Origin: Streptomyces alboniger
Lineage (GTDB): Bacteria; Actinomycetota; Actinomycetes; Streptomycetales; Streptomycetaceae
Direction of reading: 5' to 3'
Assembly: GCF_008704395.1 (NCBI RefSeq)
Contig: NZ_CP023695.1
Location: 7,502,001 to 7,566,000, forward strand
DNA: 64,000 nucleotides
Both the position numbers and the translations under genes were made by a program. This document shows positions 1-8,256 of the stretch, in pieces. The notes below the pieces were generated by a model that was not told where the DNA came from, ran no database searches, and saw only the letters and a program-made list of their open reading frames with translations. Positions within the stretch are counted from its first letter, which is position 1; each line of letters begins with the position of its first letter.

Positions 1-846
1 GCGCGACCCCACCCGCCCCGCGATGTCCTGGAAGGGCCGCGGGCGCCCCTCGGCGTCCAGGGCGATGACCTCGCCGTCCAGGATGAAGTGCTCGCCCTTC
101 AGCTCACGTGCGGCAGCCGTCAGTTCGGGCAGCCGGTCCGTGATGTCGTCCAGGGTGCGGGTGTAGACGCGTACGTCGTCTCCGCTGCGGTGGACCTGCA
201 CCCGGATGCCGTCCAGCTTCTCCTCGACCGCGCACGCGCCGAGCTTGTCGATGCCCTCGGCGACCGACGTGGCGCCGTGCGCGAGCATCGGCAGGACGGG
301 ACGTCCCACGGTCAGCCGGAACTCGTGCAGTGCCTCCGGTCCGCGCGTCAGCAGCGCCTGCGCCACGGGGCTCACCGCGCCGGCGAGCATGACCGAGCGG
401 CGCACGGCGTCCGCCGGGGTCTCCGTGGCCACCGCGAGGCCCTCCACAGCGACGGCGTCCAGGGCGCCCTGCCGGACCTCGCCCGTGAGCAGTCCGACCA
501 GGAACCGCTGCTCGTCCGCGGTGGCGGCGCCCATCAACGCGCCCACCAGGCGCCTGCGTTCCGCTTGGGAGCCAGTACCGGACACCGCGCCGATCGCCGT
601 GAGCGCCTCGTCGACGCCGCGCACGGTGAGCGTCGGTTCGTCGGCTGGCGCTCCCGCGTCCTTGAGTGTGCTCCATCCGATGCCGAGCCGCCCCTGGGGC
701 AGCCGCCCCGCCAGATAGGGGATGACGACCGGCACGTCCTCCGGCTCCGCCGCCCGGAACAACTCGGCGAGCAGAGCGATCTTCCGGGACCGCGCGGAGG
801 TGGCGGCCACTTCTTTGGACACGTGTGCGAGCCGGGCGAGCAGCAT
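1..846 (-). CDS. ATP-dependent DNA ligase (3' end off the window)
   Basis: The minus-strand frame opens with ATG at 846 and runs off the left edge, so only the first 282 residues are present. The protein begins MLLARLAHVSKEVAATSARS, which I recognise as the N-terminal DNA-binding domain of actinobacterial ATP-dependent ligases (usually about 500 residues). The adenylation motif KxDG is seen as EEKLDGIRVQ near residue 214, where the lysine takes AMP. A second nucleotidyltransferase motif (FILDGEVIALD) lies near residue 265. The family seals nicks with ATP, and Streptomyces carries such ligases as accessories to the NAD-dependent LigA. The OB-fold C-terminus is not visible. It is divergent from the SsgA-like gene. 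Confidence 0.9.
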   Translation of the reverse strand, partial: MLLARLAHVSKEVAATSARSRKIALLAELFRAAEPEDVPVVIPYLAGRLPQGRLGIGWSTLKDAGAPADEPTLTVRGVDEALTAIGAVSGTGSQAERRRLVGALMGAATADEQRFLVGLLTGEVRQGALDAVAVEGLAVATETPADAVRRSVMLAGAVSPVAQALLTRGPEALHEFRLTVGRPVLPMLAHGATSVAEGIDKLGACAVEEKLDGIRVQVHRSGDDVRVYTRTLDDITDRLPELTAAARELKGEHFILDGEVIALDAEGRPRPFQDIAGRVGSR

Positions 847-1153
847 GGGGCCATCCTGCAACGGGAGGGGTCGCGGCGCACGACCGGCTGGGACTGCTGT
901 TCCACGAATCCACGTGTGCACTCCGCTGTGACGGGCACACGGACGGGCACATGGACAGGCGAGGAGAACGGCTCGACCGCACCGGCAGGCGGGTCGGATG
1001 TGTATATGTGACTGATGCGACGCAAGTGACGCAGGTCACATGGATCTCTTGGCGTGTTGCCGTAATGGCACCCCTCCTCACGGGGTCGTACGGGCACAGG
1101 GATCCCCCGAGCGGATCCCGAGAACTGGAAAAACGCAGAAGTGGAGCTCGATC
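847..1153. promoter_or_regulatory. Divergent intergenic region, ligase / SsgA-like gene
   Basis: These 307 bases hold no convincing gene. They should contain promoters for the leftward ligase and the rightward SsgA-like gene. A perfect 7-bp inverted repeat, CGTGTGC (913-919) and GCACACG (935-941), has centres 22 bp apart, which suits a dimeric regulator on one DNA face. The stretch at 1015-1045 has repeated TGACGCA/TGCGACGCA words. I cannot assign a regulator to either. Confidence 0.4.
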
Positions 1154-1567
1154 ATGGCCGTCACCCTCCAGCAGCCCACCCGCGCCCGCCTCATCGCCCC
1201 GGACGGACGTGAGTACGGCCTGCCCGTGGTCCTGCGCTACTCGGCCGAGGACCCGCTGGCGGTCCGGATCACGTTCCCCTCCGAGGCCTCCCTCGACGGC
1301 ATGGAGGTCACCTGGATCTTCGCGCGCCAGCTCCTGGAGGACGGGCTCGGCGCCCCGTCGGGCGCCGGTGACGTGCACATCTGGCCGTGCGGCCGGGCGC
1401 GGACGGTGATGGAGTTCCACTCCCACGAAGGGCTGGCCCTCGTGCAGTTCGACAAGATCGACCTGCGCCGCTTCCTCACGCGGTCGTACGCCGCGGTGCC
1501 CGCGGGCGGCGAGGAGCCGACCCTGGACCTCGACCAGGACCTCTCACGTCTGCTCGGCGGTGTCTGA
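1154..1567 (+). CDS. SsgA-like sporulation/cell-division protein (SALP)
   Basis: This is a 137-residue protein starting at ATG 1154, the usual length for SsgA-like proteins. Family signatures are visible: LRYSAEDPLAVRITF near the N-terminus, then VTWIFARQLLEDGL, the central GAGDVHIWPC block, and a C-terminal LDLDQDLSRLL. SALPs occur only in sporulating actinomycetes and guide septum placement, spore-wall synthesis or spore separation; SsgB recruits FtsZ. I cannot tell which paralogue (SsgC to SsgG type) this is. It stands alone, divergent from the ligase. Confidence 0.9.
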   Translation: MAVTLQQPTRARLIAPDGREYGLPVVLRYSAEDPLAVRITFPSEASLDGMEVTWIFARQLLEDGLGAPSGAGDVHIWPCGRARTVMEFHSHEGLALVQFDKIDLRRFLTRSYAAVPAGGEEPTLDLDQDLSRLLGGV

Positions 1568-1635
1568 CAGGGGCCTGCGCACCCCCGCCATAGCGCCCAC
1601 GGCCTCCCCGCCTGCCCGCGCCCCGCGCCCCTCGC

Positions 1636-2844
1636 TCACTCGACGAACCTCCTTCTCGCGCTTCTGCGCCGGGCCAGCGCGACCGCCCGCCGCCGCAGCG
1701 CCACGAGCACGCCCGCGAGCACGACCACCGAGCCCGCCGCGACCATCAGCACCGCGGGCCAGTCGGAACCGTCCGGCTCCCCCGACAGGGCGGTGGCCTG
1801 CGCGGCGGCGTGCGAGGGTCCCGACGCGGTGCGGGTCGCCTTCGGCGGCGGCAGCAGCGAACCCACGGGCCGCACCTTCCCGGCCGCCGCGAACCCCCAG
1901 TCGAGCAGCGACCTCGCCTCCTCGTACACGGCACGCGCCCCGCCCGTCCGAGGGTTCATCACCGTCACGACGAGGGTGCGCCCGCCGCGCTGGGCCGCGC
2001 TGATCAGCGTGGAACCCGCGTGGCTCGTGTAGCCGTTCTTGATGCCGAGCAGGCCGGGGTAGGGCGCGACGCCGTCGGCGCCGGTCAGCAGCCGGTTGGT
2101 GTTGTGGATGCGGTACGACCAGCCGCCGGCCGGGAATTTGGCCACAGGCGTGGAGCAGTAGCGGGAGAACTCCGGGTCGGCGAGCCCCGCCCTGCCGAAG
2201 ACCGCCAGGTCGTACGCCGACGAGACCTGCCCTGCGGCGTCATAACCGTCGGGCGACACCACGTGGGTGTCCCGGGCGCCCAGCTCGCGGGCCTTGGCGC
2301 GCATCTGCTCAACGGTCTTGTGCAGCCCGCCGTTGAGCCCCGCGAGGACGTGCACGGCGTCGTTGCCGGAGCTGAGGAAGACCCCGCGCCACAGGTCGGC
2401 GACGCGGTAGGCGCGGCCGGGCGCCACGCCCACCAGGCTGCTCCCGTCGCCGACGTGGTCCAGCTCCTGCTCGGTGACGACGTGCCGCCGGTCGGCGTCG
2501 AGACGGGGGAGCGCCGTCAGGGCGAAGAGCGACTTGAGCGTGGAGGCGGGCGGCAGTGGCCGGTGCGCGTTCTTGGCGGCGAGCACCTCGCCCGTACGGG
2601 CGTCGGCCACCAGCCACGCGAGCGCGGTGACGCCACCGGGCAGCCCGGGTGCGTTGGGTCCCGGACGGACCTGGACGCCCGGCCGGTCGAGGAGGACGGA
2701 CGTGTACGCGGGAAGCGGCCGCGGCGGCGCGGGCTCGGCCGGGACGTCGGTGGCCGAGACCGGTGTGGACAGGAGGACCAGAGCGCCGAGCGCGAGCGCC
2801 GCGGTGCTTACGGTGGAGGAGCGCGAAAGGTACCTGATGGCCAT
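1636..2844 (-). CDS. D-alanyl-D-alanine carboxypeptidase (S11 / PBP5-like)
   Basis: A 402-residue secreted penicillin-binding protein. A signal peptide covers about residues 8-31 (ending TPVSA). The three active-site motifs of S11 peptidases are visible: SxxK as STLK (S101, K104), SxN as SGN (159-161) and KTG in the variant form KNG (269-271). A hydrophobic segment at about 363-385 followed by Arg-rich sequence anchors the C-terminus in the membrane, with a Pro/Ala/Ser linker before it. The family trims the terminal D-Ala of peptidoglycan stem peptides, limiting cross-linking. Start ATG 2844 is directly followed by a basic n-region. No operon partner is evident. Confidence 0.93.
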   Translation of the reverse strand: MAIRYLSRSSTVSTAALALGALVLLSTPVSATDVPAEPAPPRPLPAYTSVLLDRPGVQVRPGPNAPGLPGGVTALAWLVADARTGEVLAAKNAHRPLPPASTLKSLFALTALPRLDADRRHVVTEQELDHVGDGSSLVGVAPGRAYRVADLWRGVFLSSGNDAVHVLAGLNGGLHKTVEQMRAKARELGARDTHVVSPDGYDAAGQVSSAYDLAVFGRAGLADPEFSRYCSTPVAKFPAGGWSYRIHNTNRLLTGADGVAPYPGLLGIKNGYTSHAGSTLISAAQRGGRTLVVTVMNPRTGGARAVYEEARSLLDWGFAAAGKVRPVGSLLPPPKATRTASGPSHAAAQATALSGEPDGSDWPAVLMVAAGSVVVLAGVLVALRRRAVALARRRSARRRFVE

Positions 2845-2945
2845 TCAGCCACCGTAGGAGCGCGGCCCCGAGTCCGCAGATCGGCTTCGCCCGGCTGGAG
2901 GTATCACCCCGTCACCTCGCTTGCGGCGCACGGGATCAGCCCATC

Positions 2946-3863
2946 TCAGAGGTGCGTCAGAGCGGGGGCGAGCTCGCGCCATTCCCGTCGCGGCAGGCCG
3001 GCCGGGTCGGCGGTCAGTGCTTGCAGGCAGACGTGGCTGGCGCCCGCTTCGAGGTGCTGCCGCACGCGTCGGTGGATCGCGTCCGTGTCTCCGTAGGCGA
3101 CGATCGCGTCCACCAGTCTGCGACTCGGGCCGCCGACGATGTCCTCGTCCCCGAAGCCGAGGCGGCGGACGTTCGCCTCCTGGTGCGGGGCCATCGCGAG
3201 GTACCCGGCGACGTGCGCCGTGGCCACCTCCCGGGCTCGGTCGAGGTCATGGTCGAGCACGACGGCCTGCTCGACCCCGAGAAACGCGTCCGCCCCCATG
3301 ATCTGGCGTGCCCGTGCGGTGTGCTCGACGGGTACGAAATACGTGTGCGCGCCCCAGGTGCGGTCGGCGGCCAGCTCCAGCATCTTCGGTCCCAGGGCGG
3401 CCAGTAGGCGACGGGGGGCCGGATCCGCCGTCAGGCCATGGACGGGCGACGCGTCCATGGCCTCCAGGTAGGAGCGCATCGTGGCCACCGCCCTGCCACG
3501 GGTCGGCACGGGGTAGCCGTCCACTTCGTGAACGGTGTCGTCGACGCGGTGTCCGCCCAGGCCGAGTACGTAGCGTCCCGGGAAGGCCTCGCCGAGCGTG
3601 CGCGCCGCGGCGGCGGTCGCGTTCGGTTCCCGGAAGGCGATATTGGCGATGCCGGACGCGACCGTGAGGTGACGGGTCGCCGACAGAAGCAGCCACGCCT
3701 GGCCCACCGTGTCGCGGCCGAAGGCCTCTCCGTACCAGAGGGCTCCGTAGCCCAGTTCCTCGATTTCCGCGGCCGATTCCCGCACGCGTGCGGCGGGCTG
3801 CTGGTCGTAGGCGAAGGTCCAGATCCCGACCCGGCCGAGCGCTGCCGATGGGCCGTCCGTCAT
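2946..3863 (-). CDS. LLM-class F420-dependent oxidoreductase (TIGR03620-like)
   Basis: A 305-residue luciferase-like monooxygenase-fold protein. The N-terminus (LGRVGIWTFAYDQQPA, then ELGYGALWYGEAFGRD) and the central PGRYVLGLGGHRVDD block are typical of the actinobacterial F420-dependent LLM subfamily TIGR03620. These TIM-barrel enzymes use reduced F420 to reduce or oxidise small organic substrates; the substrate here is unknown. The ATG is preceded by GAGGAG at good spacing. It is divergent from the TetR gene at 4016, with two GGAGAnnnTCTCC palindromes between them, so that TetR protein very likely controls it. Confidence 0.88.
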   Translation of the reverse strand: MTDGPSAALGRVGIWTFAYDQQPAARVRESAAEIEELGYGALWYGEAFGRDTVGQAWLLLSATRHLTVASGIANIAFREPNATAAAARTLGEAFPGRYVLGLGGHRVDDTVHEVDGYPVPTRGRAVATMRSYLEAMDASPVHGLTADPAPRRLLAALGPKMLELAADRTWGAHTYFVPVEHTARARQIMGADAFLGVEQAVVLDHDLDRAREVATAHVAGYLAMAPHQEANVRRLGFGDEDIVGGPSRRLVDAIVAYGDTDAIHRRVRQHLEAGASHVCLQALTADPAGLPRREWRELAPALTHL

Positions 3864-3886
3864 GAGTACTCCTCGGTTGGAGCTTT

Positions 3887-3935
3887 CCGGAGAGGTTCTC
3901 CGGTTGAGGGCCGCTACGATACGGAGAACTTCTCC
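3887..3935. promoter_or_regulatory. Paired palindromic operators (probable TetR sites)
   Basis: Two copies of GGAGAnnnTCTCC lie in the divergent gap. GGAGAGGTTCTCC at 3889-3901 extends to CCGGAGAGGTTCTCCGG at 3887-3903, and GGAGAACTTCTCC is at 3923-3935. Their centres are 34 bp apart, about three helical turns. Such paired sites between a TetR gene and a divergent enzyme gene usually act as autoregulatory operators. The assignment to the protein at 4016 is inferred from position. Confidence 0.7.
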
Positions 3936-3966
3936 ACTTGGCTATCCCCGCAGATCTATCCCCGCA

Positions 3967-3997
3967 GGCCTGTCTCCGGAGGCCTGTCTCCGGAGAC
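3967..3997. repeat. 14-bp tandem repeat with palindromic core before tetR
   Basis: The 14-mer GGCCTGTCTCCGGA occurs at 3967-3980 and again immediately at 3981-3994. The second copy continues into the perfect palindrome GTCTCCGGAGAC (3986-3997). It lies 19 bases before the TetR start codon, so it may be a further operator half-site or a leader-RNA hairpin. The CTCC/GGAG core resembles the two upstream operators. Confidence 0.5.
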
Positions 3998-4015
3998 ACT
4001 TGAAGGGCAGGACTG

Positions 4016-4606
4016 ATGACGACCGGACGCGACCGCGCCACCCAGCGGTTGAGGCGCGCGGACGCGCGCCTCAACCGGGAGCGCCTGGTAACCGCCGCGC
4101 ACGAAGTGTTCACCGAAGCCGGTCCCGAGGCGTCCCTCAACGAGATCGCCCGCCGGGCCGGCGTGGGCCCGGGAACCTTGTACCGGCACTTCCCGAACCG
4201 CCAGACCCTGCTGACCGCGGTACTCGGAGACCGGATTGAGGCCCTGTGCGAGCAGGCGGAGAAACTGCGCACCTCGGACTCCGCCGACGACGCCCTGCGG
4301 CACTGGCTGGGCGCGTTCCTGGCCCACGCCCGCGCCCACCACGGCATGGGCAGCGCGCTGATGGTCAACGACCCCGGCGTGCCCGGCCCGGACTGCCATC
4401 AGTTGATCCTGAACGCGGCGGCCGGCCTGCTCACCCGGGCGCAGCATCAGGGAGCCGCTCGCGCCGACCTGACCGCCGATGACCTGGTCCGGCTCATCAC
4501 CGGGATCGCACTCTCCACGCCCCACCACGAAGACACCGAACAGGCCGACCGTCTGCTGGCTCTCGTACTCGACGCCGTGTACGCGCCACCGCGCCGGGGC
4601 GGCTGA
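4016..4606 (+). CDS. TetR/AcrR family transcriptional regulator
   Basis: A 196-residue repressor-type protein. The N-terminal TetR helix-turn-helix is clear at about residues 20-66: RERLVTAAHEVFTEAG, SLNEIARRAGVGPGTLYRHF, PNRQTLLTAVLGDRI. The C-terminal ligand domain includes a DDALRHWLGAFLAHARAHHG segment common in actinobacterial TetR regulators of oxidoreductases. It is divergent from the LLM oxidoreductase with palindromes between them, which points to autoregulation and control of that gene. The ligand is unknown. Confidence 0.9.
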   Translation: MTTGRDRATQRLRRADARLNRERLVTAAHEVFTEAGPEASLNEIARRAGVGPGTLYRHFPNRQTLLTAVLGDRIEALCEQAEKLRTSDSADDALRHWLGAFLAHARAHHGMGSALMVNDPGVPGPDCHQLILNAAAGLLTRAQHQGAARADLTADDLVRLITGIALSTPHHEDTEQADRLLALVLDAVYAPPRRGG

Positions 4607-4640
4607 TGCCGACCCCCGCCGCTGACCTTGGAACGACCGT

Positions 4641-4735
4641 CTAGGCGCTCCCGCCCGGGGTGACCAGACCCGTCTCGTAGGCGAAGACGACGGCCTGTAC
4701 GCGGTCGCGCAGGTCCAGCACGCGGTCGCGGCCAT
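4641..4735 (-). pseudogene. Remnant of a LuxR-type response regulator C-terminus
   Basis: The minus strand reads VLDLRDRVQAVVFAYETGLVTPGGSA followed by TAG (4641-4643). This closely resembles the recognition helix and tail of NarL/LuxR response regulators (usually ...LRDRVQAVVFAYETGLV). Upstream the frame breaks into unrelated sequence, so only about 25-30 codons survive. The rest of the 296-bp gap to 4902 shows no gene. Confidence 0.5.
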
Positions 4736-4902
4736 CGCGGCCGGTTACCTACGGCGTCGCCGGCCTCTTCGTGCATCCGGTGCGGGCCGGGGCGCACAGC
4801 TCCCGGCCGGCTGGGCGGCCGGGGCGCGCGCCGCCCGAACAGGCTCGGGTGCCGAAGGGCGAACCGGCCTCGCGAGGACCTGGGGCTTCAGGAGCCCGCG
4901 TG

Positions 4903-5391
4903 TCAGGCGGGGAGGTTCTTCTCGAGGGCGGCGATGACCTCGGGCGCGTCCGGCTCGACCCGCGGGCCGAAGCGGGCGACGACCTCACCCGAGCCGTTGA
5001 CCAGGAACTTCTCGAAGTTCCAGCGGATGTCGCCCGTGTGTCCCTCGGCGTCCGCCGTGTCGACCAGGCGCGCGTACAGCGGGTGCCTGTCCGCGCCGTT
5101 GACATCCACCTTCTCCGTCATCGGGAAGGTCACGCCGTACGTCGCCGAGCAGAACTCGGCGATCTCCTCGGACGTGCCGGGCTCCTGGCCCATGAACTGG
5201 TTGCAGGGCACGCCGAGCACGCTGAAGCCGCGCGGCCCGTACTGCTCGTGCAGGCGCTCAAGGCCCGCGTACTGCGGGGTGAGCCCGCACTTGGAGGCGA
5301 CGTTGACGACGAGGACGGTCTTGCCCTCGAACTGGCGCAGGTCGGCCGAGCCGCCGCGCAGGGCGCCGATTTCTTCTTCGTAGACAGACAT
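4903..5391 (-). CDS. Glutathione-peroxidase-fold thiol peroxidase
   Basis: A 162-residue GPx-family peroxidase. The peroxidatic cysteine is in VASKCGLTPQY (C35), a further conserved motif is PCNQFMGQEPG (C63 to Gln70 region), and WNFEKFLV carries the Trp-Asn pair (W124, N125). C81 in FCSATYGVTFP is at the resolving-cysteine position of thioredoxin-dependent bacterial GPx proteins. Actinomycetes lack glutathione, so thioredoxin or mycothiol reduction is more likely. It starts 11 bases after the FetB-like permease stop, which suggests one transcript. Confidence 0.92.
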   Translation of the reverse strand: MSVYEEEIGALRGGSADLRQFEGKTVLVVNVASKCGLTPQYAGLERLHEQYGPRGFSVLGVPCNQFMGQEPGTSEEIAEFCSATYGVTFPMTEKVDVNGADRHPLYARLVDTADAEGHTGDIRWNFEKFLVNGSGEVVARFGPRVEPDAPEVIAALEKNLPA

Positions 5392-5402
5392 AGTGGCCGA
5401 GC

Positions 5403-6212
5403 CTACGCCCGACCCGGCACCCGTGGCGAAGGGCCCGGCTCCGCGCGGTGCAGGCGCCCCCGGGCGACCAGTTCGACGGTGAGGGCCACGGCCAGCGCCT
5501 GAACAGCCATCAGGGCGATCAGGACGAAGAGCTGCACGGCGCCCGCGAGCACCGGGGACGCCCCGCCCAGGAGCATGCCGACGAAGGCGCCGGGGAGGGT
5601 GACGAGCCCGACCGTGCGGGTCTGGTCGAGGCCGGGCAGGAGGGCGTCCGAGGCGGCTGGGCGGATCAGCTCCAGGCGGGCGTCGCGCTCGGCGAGGCCG
5701 AGGGCCAGGCCCGCCTCGAACTCGCCGTGCCGGGTGCGCAGTTCATCGAGGCAGCGGCGCCCGGCGAGCACCGTCGCCGTCAGCGCGCCGCCGATGAGGA
5801 TGCCCGTCACGGGGATCATGGCGATGCCCCGTACCGGAAGCAGTCCGGCCAGGGTCAGACAGGCCACGACCGGGACGACAGGGCTCGCGACCGGCAGCGC
5901 CGCCCACCACCACGTGCCGTTCGGGGTGATGCGCCGCCCGGCGGTGCGCGCGGCCACCGCGAACATGAGCAGCAGGAAGGCGAAGAGCGCCGCCGTGTGG
6001 TGCACCACCCAGCCGATCGCCAGGGAGACCGCGGCCAGTTGCGCCGTCGCGCGGACCCCCGCGACCAGGACCTCGCGGGCCCGGCCACGCGACGCGTCGG
6101 GCGCGAGCCGGAAGACGGCCGCCGTCGCGGCGGCGACAAGCAGCAGCACGAGCAGGGCCACGGCGAGCGCCGTGTCGACCGGCAGCAGGGCCTGGGCAGC
6201 GAGATCACGCAC
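5403..6212 (-). CDS. fetB: FetB / UPF0014-family ABC transporter permease
   Basis: A 269-residue membrane protein with about seven hydrophobic segments, starting at a GTG codon. The signature GLDQTRTVGLVTLPGAF followed by VGMLLGGASPVLAGA is diagnostic of UPF0014, whose E. coli member FetB with ATPase FetA exports iron and helps resist oxidative stress. No FetA-type ATPase lies next to it here, so the partner must be elsewhere. Its tight spacing upstream of a peroxidase gene fits a joint role in metal or peroxide stress. The substrate is inferred from the family. Confidence 0.85.
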   Translation of the reverse strand: MRDLAAQALLPVDTALAVALLVLLLVAAATAAVFRLAPDASRGRAREVLVAGVRATAQLAAVSLAIGWVVHHTAALFAFLLLMFAVAARTAGRRITPNGTWWWAALPVASPVVPVVACLTLAGLLPVRGIAMIPVTGILIGGALTATVLAGRRCLDELRTRHGEFEAGLALGLAERDARLELIRPAASDALLPGLDQTRTVGLVTLPGAFVGMLLGGASPVLAGAVQLFVLIALMAVQALAVALTVELVARGRLHRAEPGPSPRVPGRA

Positions 6213-6327
6213 GCGATCACCCTAGGTGGCGCGGCGCTCGGGCGCGTTCCGGTGCCGCTCGGGACACGGCGCGTGCGACCTGTAACGATGGGCGGGAAAG
6301 ACGCGGAGACGAAGAAGGGCTGAAGTC

Positions 6328-7413
6328 ATGGCGCAGCAGGTGCAGGGCGTGATCGCCCGCGCGAAGGGCGAGCCGGTACGGATCGAGACGATCACCGTCC
6401 CGGATCCGGGCCCGGGGGAAGCCGTGGTGAAGGTCCAGGCGTGCGGGGTCTGCCACACCGATCTGCACTACCGCGAGGGCAGCATCAACGACGACTTCCC
6501 CTTCCTGCTCGGGCACGAGGCGGCGGGCGTGGTCGAGTCGGTCGGCGAGGGCGTCACCGAGGTCGCGCCGGGCGACTTCGTGATCCTCAACTGGCGTGCC
6601 GTGTGCGGCCAGTGCCGTGCCTGTCTGCGCGGCCGCCCCCAGTACTGCTTCGACACGCACAACGCGCGGCAGAAGATGACCCTGGCCGACGGCACCGAAC
6701 TCTCGCCCGCCCTCGGCATCGGCGCCTTCGCGGAGAAGACCCTCGTCGCCGCCGGGCAGTGCACGAAGGTCGACCCGGACGCCTCGCCCGCCGCGGCCGG
6801 TCTCCTCGGCTGTGGCGTGATGGCCGGCATCGGCGCCGCCCTCAACACCGGGAACGTCGGCCGTGGCGACTCCGTCGCCGTCATCGGCTGCGGCGGGGTC
6901 GGCAACGCCGCCGTCATGGGCGCCCGCCTCGCCGGCGCCGCGAAGATCATCGCCGTGGACATCGACGACAAGAAGCTGGAGACGGCCAAGGTCCTGGGCG
7001 CCACCCACACCGTCAACTCCCGCTCCTCCGACCCGGTCGAGGCCGTGCGCGAGCTGACCGGCGGCTACGGCGCCGACGTCGTCATCGAGGCGGTCGGCCG
7101 GCCGGAGACGTACGAACAGGCCTTTTACGCCCGTGATCTGGCGGGCACGGTCGTCCTGGTCGGGGTCCCGACTCCGGACATGAGGATCGAGCTGCCGCTC
7201 CTGGACGTCTTCGGCCGCGGCGGCGCGCTGAAGTCGAGCTGGTACGGGGACTGCCTGCCCTCGCGCGACTTCCCGATGCTCATCGACCTCCACCGTCAGG
7301 GGCGCCTCGACCTGGACGCGTTCGTCACGGAGACCATCGCTCTGGAGGACGTGGAGAAGGCCTTCGAGCGGATGCGACACGGCGACGTCCTGCGTTCGGT
7401 GGTGATGTTCTGA
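6328..7413 (+). CDS. mscR: S-(hydroxymethyl)mycothiol dehydrogenase
   Basis: A 361-residue zinc-dependent medium-chain dehydrogenase. Catalytic-zinc ligands lie in CGVCHTD (C39) and GHE (62-64). Structural-zinc cysteines are C93, C96, C99 and C107 in [15 protein letters not shown]. The Rossmann motif is GCGGVG (187-192). The sequence closely matches actinobacterial MscR, which oxidises the formaldehyde-mycothiol adduct to S-formylmycothiol using NAD. Its stop overlaps the start of an MBL hydrolase (TGATG), a conserved pairing, so the two genes are translationally coupled and act in formaldehyde detoxification. Confidence 0.93.
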   Translation: MAQQVQGVIARAKGEPVRIETITVPDPGPGEAVVKVQACGVCHTDLHYREGSINDDFPFLLGHEAAGVVESVGEGVTEVAPGDFVILNWRAVCGQCRACLRGRPQYCFDTHNARQKMTLADGTELSPALGIGAFAEKTLVAAGQCTKVDPDASPAAAGLLGCGVMAGIGAALNTGNVGRGDSVAVIGCGGVGNAAVMGARLAGAAKIIAVDIDDKKLETAKVLGATHTVNSRSSDPVEAVRELTGGYGADVVIEAVGRPETYEQAFYARDLAGTVVLVGVPTPDMRIELPLLDVFGRGGALKSSWYGDCLPSRDFPMLIDLHRQGRLDLDAFVTETIALEDVEKAFERMRHGDVLRSVVMF

Positions 7414-8069
7414 TGGCGGCCGAGCCCCGGGCAAACGCGTCGGGCGCGCGCGTCGACCACCTCGTCACCTCCGGGACCTTCTCCCTGGACGGCGGCACCT
7501 GGGAGGTCGACAACAACGTATGGATCGTGGGTGACGACAGCGAGTGCGTCGTCATCGACGCCGCGCACGACGCGGACGCCATCGCGGAGGCGGTGGGGGA
7601 GCGGCGGCTCGTCGCGATCGTCTGCACCCACGCGCACGACGACCACATCGACGCGGCCCCGGCGCTGGCCGCCCGCACCGGCGCGCCGATCCTGCTGCAC
7701 CCGGCCGACACCGAGCTGTGGAAGCAGAAGCATCCCGATCGCGCCCCGGACGGCGAGCTGGCCGACGGACAGGAACTGACCGTCGCGGACACGGCTTTGA
7801 AGGTGCTGCACACACCGGGCCACTGTCACGGCGCGGTCAGCCTGTACGCCCCGGCCCTCGGCACCGTCTTCACCGGCGACACGCTCTTCGCGGGCGGTCC
7901 TGGCGCCACGGGCCGCTCCTTCAGCGACTTCCCGACGATCGTGGAGTCCATCAGGGAGCGGCTGCTGACGCTGCCGCCCGAGACGGTGGTGCGCACCGGG
8001 CACGGGGACAGCACCACGATCGGCGCCGAGGCGCCGCAACTGGCGGAGTGGATCGCCCGAGGGCACTGA
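7413..8069 (+). CDS. MBL-fold hydrolase coupled to mscR
   Basis: A 218-residue metallo-beta-lactamase-fold protein with the full metal-binding set: THAHDDHIDAAP (HxHxDH), HTPGHCHGAVSLY, FTGDTLFAGG and RTGHGDSTTIG near the C-terminus. It resembles glyoxalase II-type hydrolases. The start overlaps the mscR stop by one base. In actinobacteria this gene follows mscR, so it probably hydrolyses S-formylmycothiol to formate and mycothiol; that specific activity is inferred from linkage. A strong terminator follows at 8087. Confidence 0.9.
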   Translation: MAAEPRANASGARVDHLVTSGTFSLDGGTWEVDNNVWIVGDDSECVVIDAAHDADAIAEAVGERRLVAIVCTHAHDDHIDAAPALAARTGAPILLHPADTELWKQKHPDRAPDGELADGQELTVADTALKVLHTPGHCHGAVSLYAPALGTVFTGDTLFAGGPGATGRSFSDFPTIVESIRERLLTLPPETVVRTGHGDSTTIGAEAPQLAEWIARGH

Positions 8070-8086
8070 CGCCTTCGGCACCGGTA

Positions 8087-8116
8087 CGGCCCCGCGTGGT
8101 TCGCCACGCGGGGCCG
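8087..8116. terminator. GC-rich hairpin terminator after mscR operon
   Basis: A perfect 13-bp stem, CGGCCCCGCGTGG (8087-8099) pairing with CCACGCGGGGCCG (8104-8116), encloses a TTCG tetraloop and is followed by TTGT. It sits 18 bases past the hydrolase stop. Streptomyces terminators often lack a long U-run. Confidence 0.85.
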
Positions 8117-8225
8117 TTGTCATGCAGGGCCGTTGTCATGGGTGGGGGCCGGCGCGCGTGCCATGCCGTGGGGGACGCGCGCGGACTCGTACGCGTACTG
8201 GCCCCGCCCCGCGATCTCCGATAAG

Positions 8226-8244
8226 TTAGGCAAGGCTTACCTAA
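8226..8244 (+). promoter_or_regulatory. Iron box (DmdR/IdeR operator)
   Basis: TTAGGCAAGGCTTACCTAA is a 19-bp interrupted palindrome that closely fits the DmdR1/IdeR iron-box pattern TTAGGTTAGGCTCACCTAA. It ends one base before the GGAGG ribosome-binding site (8246-8250) of the DUF2470 gene. A repressor bound here would block transcription when iron is plentiful. The match is read directly; the regulator is inferred. Confidence 0.85.
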
Positions 8245-8256
8245 TGGAGGTTGGAA

